DNA of 64,000 bases from Chondrinema litorale (lineage in GTDB: Bacteria > Bacteroidota > Bacteroidia > Cytophagales > Flammeovirgaceae): assembly GCF_026250525.1 (NCBI RefSeq), contig NZ_CP111043.1, forward strand, positions 2,837,501 through 2,901,500, given 5' to 3'. This document shows, one piece after another, positions 7,934-15,368 of this stretch (position 1 is its first letter; each line of letters opens with the position of its first letter). Made by a program: the position numbers and the translations under genes. The notes under the pieces are model-generated. The model ran no database searches, was not told the DNA's origin, and was given only the letters and a program-made list of their open reading frames with translations.

Positions 7934-10333
7934 ATGATATTCAATTACCTAAAAATCATTTTCAGAAACCTGCTCAAAAACAAAGTTTTTAGTCTAATAA
8001 ACATAGGTAGCTTAACTATAGGCATTACATCTTGCTTGTTAATTAGTTTGTTTATTTACTATGAGTTTAGTTTTGATGGCTTTCATGAAAAAGGTGATAA
8101 TATTTACCAGATCAATATGAAAGAGGTGGAAGAAGGAAGAGAAGTTACTTACGGACTTTCATCTGGTTTAACAGGACCCACATTAATTCAAAATTTGCCT
8201 GGTGTAGTTGATTATGTGAGGATGTGTAATTTTTTTAACCCAGCAATTTTCAACGAAAGTGGCGAAAATGTAATTACACATCAAATGATAATTGCAGATT
8301 CTTCTTTCTTTAAAATATTTAGTTTTCCACTCTTAAATGGAGACCCTTCCAAAGTACTTAGTCAGCCAGCATCAGTTGTGTTGTCAGAATCATTGGCAAG
8401 AAAATTATTCAAAGAAAAAAATGCCGTAGGCGAACAGATAAAGGGTTGGGAAGATCAAATGTATACAGTTACTGGTATTGCTGCCGATCCACCAGAAAAC
8501 TCCACAATAAAGTTTGATGTCTTGGTATCATGGGAAACAATTGTTCCAGAAAATGGTGTGGTACCTATGGCTCATTTCAATGGTTGGGGAGGCAATGTAT
8601 TTACATTTATAGAAACAGATCCTAAAGTAAATACTCAAAGCTTAGCAGAGGATGTGAATAATTTACTTATACAAAAGAGTAAACATGAAGAAGATGGAAT
8701 TAGCTACGAGATGCAAAAATATACTGATGTTTATTTACACTCAGCAAATGTCCAATTTCGCTTTAGTAGTCAAGCAGGCAATTATCAATATGTGCTCATT
8801 TTAAGTATAGTAGGTTTATTTGTTTTGCTTATTTCTTGTATCAACTATATCAATTTGCAAACTGCTAAGTCTACTAAAAGAGCTGGCGAAATCGGTTTAC
8901 GAAAAGTACTTGGAGCGAACAAACAGCAGCTTATTATTCAGTTTATTGGAGAAACTTTGGCTTTTACTTTAATAGCAGTTTTTATTTCTGTGTTATTAAC
9001 TGATATTGCTTTACCATATCTGAATAATATTACTCAAAAATCCATTGAGTTAAATTGGCAAATTGCAATATTATTTTTGCCTTATTTACTTCTAATAATA
9101 CTTGTAGTAAGTGTAGGGGCAGGCTTTTTCCCTGCTCTGGTTTTATCATCTTATCAACCTGTTCAAACTTTAAAAAATAAGATTAATAAAACTGGTTCTG
9201 GTAATGTCGTACGAAAGATACTTACCATTATTCAATTGGCGATTTCAGTTGTAATAATTGGTAGTACTTTCTTTGTTTATCAGCAAATGCAATTTATGCT
9301 TAACAAAGAGTTGGGGTTTGATAAAAATCAAGTTTTGGTCTTGCCTTTAACTGATGTACTGATTGAAAAATATGAATCTTTTAGAAATGAATTGGTCAAA
9401 TTACCCGAAGTGAAACAAGCATCTATTGCTTTAGATGGTTTAGGAGATGGTGGTACAAGCTCAGTTATCGATATTACAGTTCCGGGTTTTAATGATCCGA
9501 TAACAGGTAGATTTTTTGGGATAGATGACTATTTTCTAGAAACCTACGGAATGGAATTGCTTTATGGAAGAAACCTATCTTCAACACTTGCTTCAGATAA
9601 TGAGGGTGTAATAATTAATGAGAAGCTGGCTCACATGTTAGCACCAGACGGAAATGTTGAAAAGCTACTAGGAGAATCAATAAAATTATGGGATAGCTCA
9701 AGTACTGCTGTGATTACTGGTATAGTTAAAGATTTTCACTTTCAGTCTTTACATTATGAAAAAGAAGCCATTGTAATGCAGTTGGTTACAAAATATTTAT
9801 CTCTAGCTTCAATAAAAATTTCATCAGATAACATTCCAAAAGCTATAGCAGATATAGAACAAGTGTACAAGAAGTTCGAAAAAGTAATTCCATTTGAATA
9901 TAGTTTTGTGGATGATAAGTTTGAAGCATTCTATAGAAGCGAAAAAACTTTGCTTCGACTTGTAATTACATTTTCAATATTGAGCATTATTGTAGCGTGC
10001 TTGGGATTATATGGACTCACTTTATTTAGTGTAGAGCAAAAAACAAAAGAAATAGGAATTAGAAAAATACTTGGAGCTGAAAAGAAAGATTTAGCTTTAT
10101 TAATCAACAAGCAATTTTTTAGTTTGGCAATTTTAGCTTTAGTAATTGCTTTTCCTGTAACATGGTTACTTTCTTCTAGTTGGCTCAACAACTTTGTTTA
10201 TAAAATTGAAATGTCTGTATGGCCATATCTTCTATCAGCTTTAATTACTTTATTTGTATTATTTGCAACCATTATGAGAGAAACACTAAAAGCACTGGCA
10301 GCAAATCCGGTTGAAACTCTAAGGAACAGCTAA
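7934..10333 (+). CDS. MacB/FtsX-type ABC transporter permease
   Basis: A 799-residue permease of the two-FtsX-domain type common in Bacteroidota. A first membrane helix lies at about residues 20-42 (FSLINIGSLTIGITSCLLIS). It is followed by a large periplasmic MacB-like domain, three helices around 280-400 ending GEIGLRKVLGANKQQL, then a second helix (430-450), a second periplasmic domain, and three C-terminal helices with KEIGIRKILGAEKKDL. The repeated IGxRKxLGA loops are the coupling helices that contact the ATPase. No ATPase gene is adjacent, so it must use one encoded elsewhere. Such proteins move lipids, peptides or lipoproteins across the envelope by mechanotransmission; the substrate here is unknown. 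It has its own transcription unit after the terminator at 7771. Confidence 0.9.
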   Translation: MIFNYLKIIFRNLLKNKVFSLINIGSLTIGITSCLLISLFIYYEFSFDGFHEKGDNIYQINMKEVEEGREVTYGLSSGLTGPTLIQNLPGVVDYVRMCNFFNPAIFNESGENVITHQMIIADSSFFKIFSFPLLNGDPSKVLSQPASVVLSESLARKLFKEKNAVGEQIKGWEDQMYTVTGIAADPPENSTIKFDVLVSWETIVPENGVVPMAHFNGWGGNVFTFIETDPKVNTQSLAEDVNNLLIQKSKHEEDGISYEMQKYTDVYLHSANVQFRFSSQAGNYQYVLILSIVGLFVLLISCINYINLQTAKSTKRAGEIGLRKVLGANKQQLIIQFIGETLAFTLIAVFISVLLTDIALPYLNNITQKSIELNWQIAILFLPYLLLIILVVSVGAGFFPALVLSSYQPVQTLKNKINKTGSGNVVRKILTIIQLAISVVIIGSTFFVYQQMQFMLNKELGFDKNQVLVLPLTDVLIEKYESFRNELVKLPEVKQASIALDGLGDGGTSSVIDITVPGFNDPITGRFFGIDDYFLETYGMELLYGRNLSSTLASDNEGVIINEKLAHMLAPDGNVEKLLGESIKLWDSSSTAVITGIVKDFHFQSLHYEKEAIVMQLVTKYLSLASIKISSDNIPKAIADIEQVYKKFEKVIPFEYSFVDDKFEAFYRSEKTLLRLVITFSILSIIVACLGLYGLTLFSVEQKTKEIGIRKILGAEKKDLALLINKQFFSLAILALVIAFPVTWLLSSSWLNNFVYKIEMSVWPYLLSALITLFVLFATIMRETLKALAANPVETLRNS

Positions 10334-10380
10334 TACTGAAATTTAATGCCTAAATAGCAAAGTTACTGCGTATTCAAATC

Positions 10381-10388
10381 TAACTTTG
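10381..10388 (+). promoter_or_regulatory. -7 box very close to the EamA transporter start
   Basis: TAACTTTG at 10381-10388 matches the Bacteroidota -7 consensus TAnnTTTG exactly. It ends four bases before the ATG at 10393, so transcription would start at or next to the start codon and the mRNA would be leaderless or nearly so. No good -33 TTG is present at the right distance, which lowers confidence. Confidence 0.35.
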
Positions 10389-10392
10389 CTCT

Positions 10393-11256
10393 ATGAAATT
10401 TCAACTAAGTTATGGAGTAAGGGTAATGATGTTGGCAACATTCTTATTCGCTGTTATGAATGTTTGTGTAAAGTTTGTGAGCCACATTCCATCTGTGCAA
10501 ATAGTATTTGTAAGATCAATAATATCATTAGTACTCAGTCTTTATTTTCTCAAAAAAGCTAAGATTAAGATTTGGGGTAATAATAAAAAAATCCTCTTAC
10601 TAAGAGGCATTTTTGGGGCTAGTGCTTTAGTCATGTATTTTACTACACTACATCATATGCCTTTGGCAAGTGCTATTATAATTCAATATACCTCGCCAAT
10701 CTTTACAGCGATATTAACTTTTCTATTACTAAAAGAACAAGTGATTAAATGGCAGTGGTTATGTTTTTTAATCAGCTTTTTAGGAATATTAATGATTAAA
10801 AGCTTTGATGCGAGAATTGAAACTATTGATTTACTAATGGGAGTAGGAGCAGCTGTTTTTTCGGCCTTAGCTTACACTTGCATTCGAGTTTTAAAACAAA
10901 GTGAACATCCTTTAGTAATCGTACTTTATTTTCCATTAGTAACTATGCCTATAACTGGTGTTTACTCTTTAACTAATTGGGTTATTCCTGAGCTAAACGA
11001 TTGGTTATTTTTAATAGGCATTGGTATTCTAACTCAAATGGCTCAATTATTAATGACCAAAGCTTTTCAGGCAGAAGCTGCTTCTAGAGTGGCTAGTGTA
11101 AACTATACAGGTGTAGTTTATGCACTGTCTTTCGGTATGATTTTCTTTAATGAATTTTTTAACTGGTGGGTTTTAGCAGGAATGCTTACTGTAATTACTG
11201 GTGTAATCTTAAACTTAATTGTTTCTAACAAATTAATCAGTAAAAATGCCTCTTAA
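10393..11256 (+). CDS. EamA/DMT-family transporter
   Basis: A 287-residue integral membrane protein with ten predicted helices in two EamA repeats (about residues 5-140 and 148-280). The first repeat contains FVRSIISLVLSLYF and PIFTAILTFLLLKEQ; the second repeats the pattern with MIFFNEFFNWWVLAGMLTVITGVI. Drug/metabolite transporters of this kind export amino acids, nucleosides or other small metabolites; the substrate is not predictable. The last four bases overlap the end of the convergent MerC gene, and a hairpin at 11248-11269 spans both stop codons. Confidence 0.88.
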   Translation: MKFQLSYGVRVMMLATFLFAVMNVCVKFVSHIPSVQIVFVRSIISLVLSLYFLKKAKIKIWGNNKKILLLRGIFGASALVMYFTTLHHMPLASAIIIQYTSPIFTAILTFLLLKEQVIKWQWLCFLISFLGILMIKSFDARIETIDLLMGVGAAVFSALAYTCIRVLKQSEHPLVIVLYFPLVTMPITGVYSLTNWVIPELNDWLFLIGIGILTQMAQLLMTKAFQAEAASRVASVNYTGVVYALSFGMIFFNEFFNWWVLAGMLTVITGVILNLIVSNKLISKNAS

Positions 11257-11269
11257 CATTGAGAGAGGC
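11248..11269 (-). terminator. Hairpin spanning two convergent stop codons
   Basis: GCCTCT at 11248-11253 pairs with AGAGGC at 11264-11269. The arms and loop include the stop codon of the EamA gene (11254-11256) and that of merC on the other strand. On the minus strand the hairpin is followed by ATTTTTA, so it can act as an intrinsic terminator for merC; on the plus strand no T-run follows. Confidence 0.55.
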
Positions 11270-11672
11270 TACAATGACTTAACTTTCTGATTTTAATAAA
11301 GTTGTAAGCATGCGTAATTACAAGTCCTGCTGCACTAATGTGAGAAAGATATGTAAGCCATTCGTAGGTTTCGATTGATTCTGAAGTGATTAAAGAAACA
11401 CTAAACAAACCTATAAAAAACCATAGTGAAAGTTTTACTTTTCTATTAGGGGTATTTTTAGAAGCGTAATACACTGCAATGATGCCTATTAAAACAAAAA
11501 GGAAATCATCTCCAAGAAAAATGTGTTCATGATCATGAACGCCTGTAGCCGCGCCAGTGCCTAAAATTCCTAATAGAGGAAAAAAGATGCAATGCAGTAG
11601 GCAGATAATAGATCCTGATATTCCGATTTGATCAGCGTATTTTCTAAACATATCGTGTGTTACTTTTTTCAA
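11253..11672 (-). CDS. MerC-domain membrane protein
   Basis: A 139-residue protein with four predicted membrane helices, matching the MerC family. The first helix carries the metal-binding Cys pair motif SIICLLHCIFFPLLG, and the C-terminal tail is Cys-rich (SHCSLSQC). A His-Asp-rich loop (GVHDHEHI) follows the first helical hairpin. MerC was named for mercury uptake, but in Bacteroidota isolated MerC genes without merA/merR are common and probably handle another thiophilic or divalent metal. No other mer gene is present here. A dyad-symmetric operator over its promoter (11722-11736) suggests metalloregulation. Confidence 0.82.
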   Translation of the reverse strand: MKKVTHDMFRKYADQIGISGSIICLLHCIFFPLLGILGTGAATGVHDHEHIFLGDDFLFVLIGIIAVYYASKNTPNRKVKLSLWFFIGLFSVSLITSESIETYEWLTYLSHISAAGLVITHAYNFIKIRKLSHCSLSQC

Positions 11673-11695
11673 AGTGTTGGTTGTTTATTGTGATG

Positions 11696-11726
11696 CAAAG
11701 GAAAGGGGTAATGTTTTAAAATGCAA
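11696..11726 (-). promoter_or_regulatory. Promoter of merC
   Basis: Read leftward, TTG (complement of 11724-11726) is followed after 20 bases by TTCCTTTG (complement of 11696-11703), fitting the Bacteroidota TTG / TAnnTTTG promoter with one mismatch. Transcription would start about 15-20 bases upstream of the merC ATG. The -33 element lies inside the palindrome at 11722-11736. Confidence 0.55.
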
Positions 11727-11736
11727 CATTGTTGCA
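11722..11736. promoter_or_regulatory. Palindromic operator, Fur/Zur-like
   Basis: TGCAACA-T-TGTTGCA is a perfect 7-bp dyad with a single central base, centred about 57 bases before the merC start and covering its predicted -33 element. The geometry fits a Fur-family (Zur or Fur type) repressor site. Binding of a particular regulator is inferred from the metal-transport context and is not shown by the sequence. Confidence 0.55.
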
Positions 11737-11916
11737 AAATACTTTATTTATTTTTCATTCCTCTGATATTGCGCTTTCTAAGACCTATCTTTGTAATATT
11801 ATTTATAGTATTTTCAATCTTGATTCAATACATCTTAAAACAAAGCACTTTATATGAACTAAAAAATTGCAGCTTGGTTCTTATTTGTATTGATTATAAA
11901 TAGAGATACATTACAA

Positions 11917-13155
11917 ATGATAGATATAAAACACATTAGAGAGCAGTTTCCTGCTATACATCAAGAAGTAAATGGCTTTCCGCTTATCTATTTTGACAAT
12001 GCAGCAACTTCGCAAAAACCCAAAGAAGTAATTGATGCATTAAATGCATATTACGAAGGCTATAATTCAAATGTACATAGAGGTGCACACACACTCGCTG
12101 CAAAAGCTACAGATGCTTTTGAAGACACAAGAGAAAGTGTACGTGCTTTTTTAGGTGCTAAGCATATAGAAGAAATTATTTTTACCAAAGGCACTACAGA
12201 ATCAATCAATTTAGTGGCTTATTCATTTGGTAGAAAGTTTATTAATGAAGGAGATGAAATCATTATCTCTGGAATGGAACATCACTCTAACATAGTTCCA
12301 TGGCAAATACTTTGTGAAGAAAAAGGTGCTAAGCTAAATGTGATTCCTATAAAGGAAAATGGAGAATTGGATTATGATGTGTTTGAAAGTTTAGTGTCTG
12401 AAAAAACCAAACTGGTGGCTGTTGCCTATGTTTCTAATTCTTTAGGAACTATAAATGATGTAAAAAGAATCATTGCAAAAGCCAAATCGGCTAATGCGAA
12501 AGTGTTGTTAGATGGTGCACAATCTAGTCCGCATTGCCATATAAACGTAGCAGAATTGGATTGCGATTTTTATGCTTTCTCAGGGCATAAAGTATACGGG
12601 CCTACCGGAATTGGTGCCTTATATGGCAAAAAAGAAATTTTAGAAGAAATGCCTCCATTTCTTGGTGGTGGTGAGATGATAAAAGAAGTAACCTTTGCCA
12701 AAACTACATTTAATGATTTGCCATATAAGTTTGAAGCAGGTACTCCAAATATTGGAGATACAGTAGCGCTCAAAAATGCAATTGACTTTGTAAATAGAGT
12801 CGGTAAAGAAGAAATTGCTGCTTACGAACTTGAGCTATTAGAGTATGCAACTGAAAAGATGAAGCAAATTGCGGGAATCAAATTAGTTGGTACAGCTGCA
12901 GAGAAGGTGGGTGTAATTTCATTTTTGATGGATGGAGTACATCACTTTGATTTAGGCATGATGCTCGATGCAAGAGGTATTGCGATAAGAACTGGACATC
13001 ATTGTACGCAACCTCTCATGAGTAGTTTCGGGATTGATGGTACTGCCAGAGTGTCGTTTGCTGTGTATAATACAAAAGAAGAAGTTGATGTCTTAGTAGA
13101 AGTATTACAAAAAATCTCAGATAGGTTTGTTGCTAAAGCTTCTAAAGTAGTGTAA
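11917..13155 (+). CDS. sufS: SufS cysteine desulfurase
   Basis: A 412-residue class-V aminotransferase-fold enzyme that takes sulfur from L-cysteine for iron-sulfur cluster assembly. Visible hallmarks are FDNAATSQKPKEVI near the N-terminus, EHHSNIVPWQ, the PLP-binding lysine at 225 (SGHKVYGPTG) and the persulfide cysteine at 363 (RTGHHCTQPLM), the last marking the SufS/CsdA type rather than IscS. I chose ATG 11917 (MIDIKHIREQFPAIH); an extension to 11890 would add residues not typical of the family. sufE follows 29 bases later. TATCTTTG at 11786-11793 is a possible -7 box. sufBCD are not in the window. Confidence 0.96.
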   Translation: MIDIKHIREQFPAIHQEVNGFPLIYFDNAATSQKPKEVIDALNAYYEGYNSNVHRGAHTLAAKATDAFEDTRESVRAFLGAKHIEEIIFTKGTTESINLVAYSFGRKFINEGDEIIISGMEHHSNIVPWQILCEEKGAKLNVIPIKENGELDYDVFESLVSEKTKLVAVAYVSNSLGTINDVKRIIAKAKSANAKVLLDGAQSSPHCHINVAELDCDFYAFSGHKVYGPTGIGALYGKKEILEEMPPFLGGGEMIKEVTFAKTTFNDLPYKFEAGTPNIGDTVALKNAIDFVNRVGKEEIAAYELELLEYATEKMKQIAGIKLVGTAAEKVGVISFLMDGVHHFDLGMMLDARGIAIRTGHHCTQPLMSSFGIDGTARVSFAVYNTKEEVDVLVEVLQKISDRFVAKASKVV

Positions 13156-13184
13156 ATTTTTAGGATTAAATTTTTGTTTACGAA

Positions 13185-13613
13185 ATGTCTACCAGACAAA
13201 TACAAGAAGAAATAATAGACGAATTTTCAATATTAGGAGGTGATCGTGAAAGTACAATCTTTTACATCATGGAATTAGGTGAAAAGCTTCCTGAACTTGA
13301 AGAATCAGCTAAAGTTGAAGAGAATATAATAAAAGGTTGCCAATCGAAAGTATGGTTAGTTACAGAATACCAAGATGGTAAAGTAGTATTTAATGCTGAC
13401 AGTAACACGGCTATTACTAAAGGTTTGATAAGCTTGCTTATTAGGGTGCTTAATGAGAAAACACCCGATGAAATTATAAACACTGAATTGTTCTTTATTG
13501 ATAAAATAGGAATGAGACAGTTAGTAGGCTCGCAAAGATCAAATGGTTTAACAGCCATGATCAAACAAATGAAAATGTATGCGCTTGCTTATAAAGCAAA
13601 ATTCTCAAACTAA
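13185..13613 (+). CDS. sufE: SufE sulfur acceptor
   Basis: A 142-residue SufE-family protein that takes persulfide sulfur from SufS and passes it to the cluster scaffold. The acceptor cysteine is at 52 in IIKGCQSKVW, followed by the family's LVTEYQDGKVVFNADS and a C-terminal GSQRSNGLTAMIKQM segment. Length is normal. It lies 29 bases after sufS and 21 bases before the SufT-like gene, clearly one operon. Confidence 0.95.
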   Translation: MSTRQIQEEIIDEFSILGGDRESTIFYIMELGEKLPELEESAKVEENIIKGCQSKVWLVTEYQDGKVVFNADSNTAITKGLISLLIRVLNEKTPDEIINTELFFIDKIGMRQLVGSQRSNGLTAMIKQMKMYALAYKAKFSN

Positions 13614-13634
13614 TAAATTGAAAACTTAAGTAAA

Positions 13635-13946
13635 ATGACAGATAAAGAATTAAAAGAAAAAGTTGTAAACGCGGTGAAGACCGTTTACGACCCAGAAATT
13701 CCTGTTGATATTTATGAGCTAGGGCTAATCTATGAAATCAGTGTGTTTCCTGTAAACAATGTTTATGTTTTAATGACGCTCACCTCGCCGGCATGTCCGT
13801 CTGCAGAAGAAATTCCAGGTGAAGTTGAAACTAGAATTAAAAATATTGATGGTGTAAGCGAAGTAACTGTAGAACTTACTTTTGATCCACCTTATACGCA
13901 AGACATGATGTCTGAAGCGGCCAAACTAGAACTTGGTTTTATGTAA
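13635..13946 (+). CDS. sufT: SufT/MIP18-family (DUF59) Fe-S assembly protein
   Basis: A 103-residue MIP18-like protein. The sequence shows VKTVYDPEIPVDIYELGLIY, the motif LTSPACPSAEEIP with the conserved Cys54, and VELTFDPPYTQDMMSEAAK at the C-terminal end. This is the Bacteroidota SUF-associated form linked to iron-sulfur cluster maturation or carriage. It stands third in the sufS-sufE unit with a 21-base gap. Its close relative PaaD belongs to phenylacetate degradation, which the context excludes. Confidence 0.9.
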   Translation: MTDKELKEKVVNAVKTVYDPEIPVDIYELGLIYEISVFPVNNVYVLMTLTSPACPSAEEIPGEVETRIKNIDGVSEVTVELTFDPPYTQDMMSEAAKLELGFM

Positions 13947-13999
13947 AAATAATACGCTATTTATATATTCAAATTTGTACAAATCTAAATTTATTTCAT

Positions 14000-14416
14000 A
14001 TGTATCCGGAACACTTAACCGCTCCAATGAAACAACAATTGGTTTCAAAAGGGTTTAAAGATCTTACAACTGCTGACGAAGTAACCGAATTACTTGAAAA
14101 AGAAGAAGGTACTACACTTTTAGTTGTAAACTCTGTATGTGGTTGTGCGGCAGGTACTGCCAGACCAGGAGCTTTATTTGCCTTAGAAATATCTGATAAA
14201 AAACCAGATACTGTAGCTACAGTATTTGCTGGTGTAGATTTCGAAGCAACTGAAAAAGCAAGAGAATTCTTATTGCCATATCCTCCATCTTCTCCATCTA
14301 TTGCTTTATTTAAAGATGGAAAATTGGCTCATTTTGTAGAAAGGCACCATATCGAAGGTCGTTCTGCAGAAATGATTGGTAATCACTTAAAAGCGGTTTT
14401 TGATGAATTTTGTTAA
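14000..14416 (+). CDS. BrxA/BrxB-family bacilliredoxin
   Basis: A 138-residue thioredoxin-fold protein of the YphP/YqiW (DUF1094) family with the redox motif Cys-Gly-Cys at residues 47-49 (NSVCGCAAGTARPG). In Firmicutes such proteins reduce mixed disulfides between proteins and bacillithiol; in Bacteroidota the partner thiol is less certain. Other signatures are FAGVDFEATEKAREFL and PPSSPSIALFKDGKL. It follows the suf genes by 53 bases and is closed by a terminator at 14440, so it may be co-transcribed with them, which fits a role in thiol or persulfide repair. Confidence 0.9.
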   Translation: MYPEHLTAPMKQQLVSKGFKDLTTADEVTELLEKEEGTTLLVVNSVCGCAAGTARPGALFALEISDKKPDTVATVFAGVDFEATEKAREFLLPYPPSSPSIALFKDGKLAHFVERHHIEGRSAEMIGNHLKAVFDEFC

Positions 14417-14439
14417 TTCATGAAAATATAAACTTAAGG

Positions 14440-14469
14440 AAGACAGGCTGCTAAGTCTGTCTTTTTTTA
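14440..14469 (+). terminator. Intrinsic terminator after the bacilliredoxin gene
   Basis: AAGACAG at 14440-14446 pairs with CTGTCTT at 14457-14463, a 7-bp stem with a 10-base loop, followed by a run of T. It closes the suf/bacilliredoxin unit. Confidence 0.75.
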
Positions 14470-14500
14470 TTTTTGGGATATTCTAAAAAATACCGATTAG

Positions 14501-14528
14501 TTGATCTAAAGAAATTTTAGCAAATTTG
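14501..14528 (+). promoter_or_regulatory. Candidate promoter of menG
   Basis: TTG at 14501-14503 and CAAATTTG at 14521-14528 are 17 bases apart and match the Bacteroidota promoter with one mismatch in the -7 box. Initiation near 14534 would give a leader of about 110 bases before menG. Confidence 0.4.
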
Positions 14529-14533
14529 CATTC

Positions 14534-14645
14534 TACAAATTAGGTGAGGTTAATAGAAACCTAATCTGTTAAACTCTTGTTGAAAGAGTGCCTGAATTAA
14601 AACCAATTATGCGAACGATAAGTTGGCAAGTTAAAAACTAAAACA
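14534..14645 (+). promoter_or_regulatory. Structured 5' leader upstream of menG
   Basis: About 110 non-coding bases hold three consecutive hairpins. The first is ATTAGG 14539-14544 with CCTAAT 14560-14565, which competes with an alternative helix AGGTT 14547-14551 / AACCT 14558-14562. The second is ACTCTT 14573-14578 with AAGAGT 14584-14589 (loop GTTGA). The third is CCAATT 14603-14608 with AGTTGG 14621-14626, one G-U pair. It does not match a riboswitch class I recognise. It could be a cis-regulator, a protein-binding leader or just chance structure in AT-rich DNA. Confidence 0.4.
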
Positions 14646-15368
14646 ATGGCAGTAGTTCCTTATAAAGAAGCGGCATCTGGAAAAAAGCAACAAGTCGCTG
14701 AGATGTTTAACAATATCTCTCATAAGTACGATTTCTTAAATCACTTTTTAAGTATGGGAATCGATATTTACTGGAGAAAAAGAGCTATTAAAATATTAAA
14801 AGCAGAAAAGCCAAAGACAATTCTAGATGTTGCAACTGGAACTGGAGACCTTGCTATAGAGGCCATGTCAATTAAACCAGATAAAATTACTGGTGTTGAT
14901 ATTTCTGAAGGAATGTTGGAGTATGGTCGCAAAAAGTTAAAGAAACTTAAGTTAGAAGATAAAATAGAACTTCAATTAGGCGATTCTGAAAATCTTTCTT
15001 TTAAAAATGATAGTTTTGATGCTGTAATGGTGGCATTTGGCGTTAGAAACTTCGAAAACCTTGAAAAAGGGCTTGCAGAGATACATAGAGTTCTAAAAGA
15101 TAATGGCACTTTAGTTGTACTTGAATTTTCTAAACCAATCGTTTTTCCCTATAAGCAACTTTACAATTTCTATTTTAAAAACATTTTGCCTCTAATAGGC
15201 AAAATTATTTCTAGGGACCAAGCCGCTTATACCTATTTACCTGAATCTGTTCAGGAATTTCCATACGGAAAAGCTTTTACAGACAAGTTGGATAAGTTAG
15301 GCTATAAATCAGTAAAATGCAGACCTTTAACATTTGGGATAAGTTCAATTTACGTAGCCAAAAAGTAA
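14646..15368 (+). CDS. menG: Demethylmenaquinone methyltransferase (UbiE/MenG)
   Basis: A 240-residue SAM-dependent methyltransferase that performs the last step of menaquinone synthesis. It shows the UbiE start segment (VAEMFNNISHKYDFLNHFLSMG), motif I LDVATGTGDLAI at about residues 56-67, and the family's VMVAFGVRNFENLEKGLAEIHRV and EFSKP. Length is normal. Bacteroidota lack ubiquinone, so the menaquinone role is preferred. The last 52 bases overlap the start of porT, suggesting coupled translation. A structured leader precedes it. Confidence 0.96.
   Translation: MAVVPYKEAASGKKQQVAEMFNNISHKYDFLNHFLSMGIDIYWRKRAIKILKAEKPKTILDVATGTGDLAIEAMSIKPDKITGVDISEGMLEYGRKKLKKLKLEDKIELQLGDSENLSFKNDSFDAVMVAFGVRNFENLEKGLAEIHRVLKDNGTLVVLEFSKPIVFPYKQLYNFYFKNILPLIGKIISRDQAAYTYLPESVQEFPYGKAFTDKLDKLGYKSVKCRPLTFGISSIYVAKK

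Noticed and set aside
7795..7992. 65-codon frame before the ABC permease
   Set aside because: It starts inside the terminator and runs into the permease gene in another frame; composition is that of AT-rich spacer.
11253..11672. Mercury-resistance operon
   Set aside because: Only a MerC-type gene is present; no merA, merR, merT or merP is nearby.
11721..11903. 60-codon hydrophobic frame between merC and sufS
   Set aside because: It begins inside the palindromic merC control region, is AT-rich by composition, and has no protein-like features beyond hydrophobicity.
13635..13946. Phenylacetate degradation protein PaaD
   Set aside because: Same MIP18 fold, but the gene lies in a sufS-sufE operon and no other paa gene is present.
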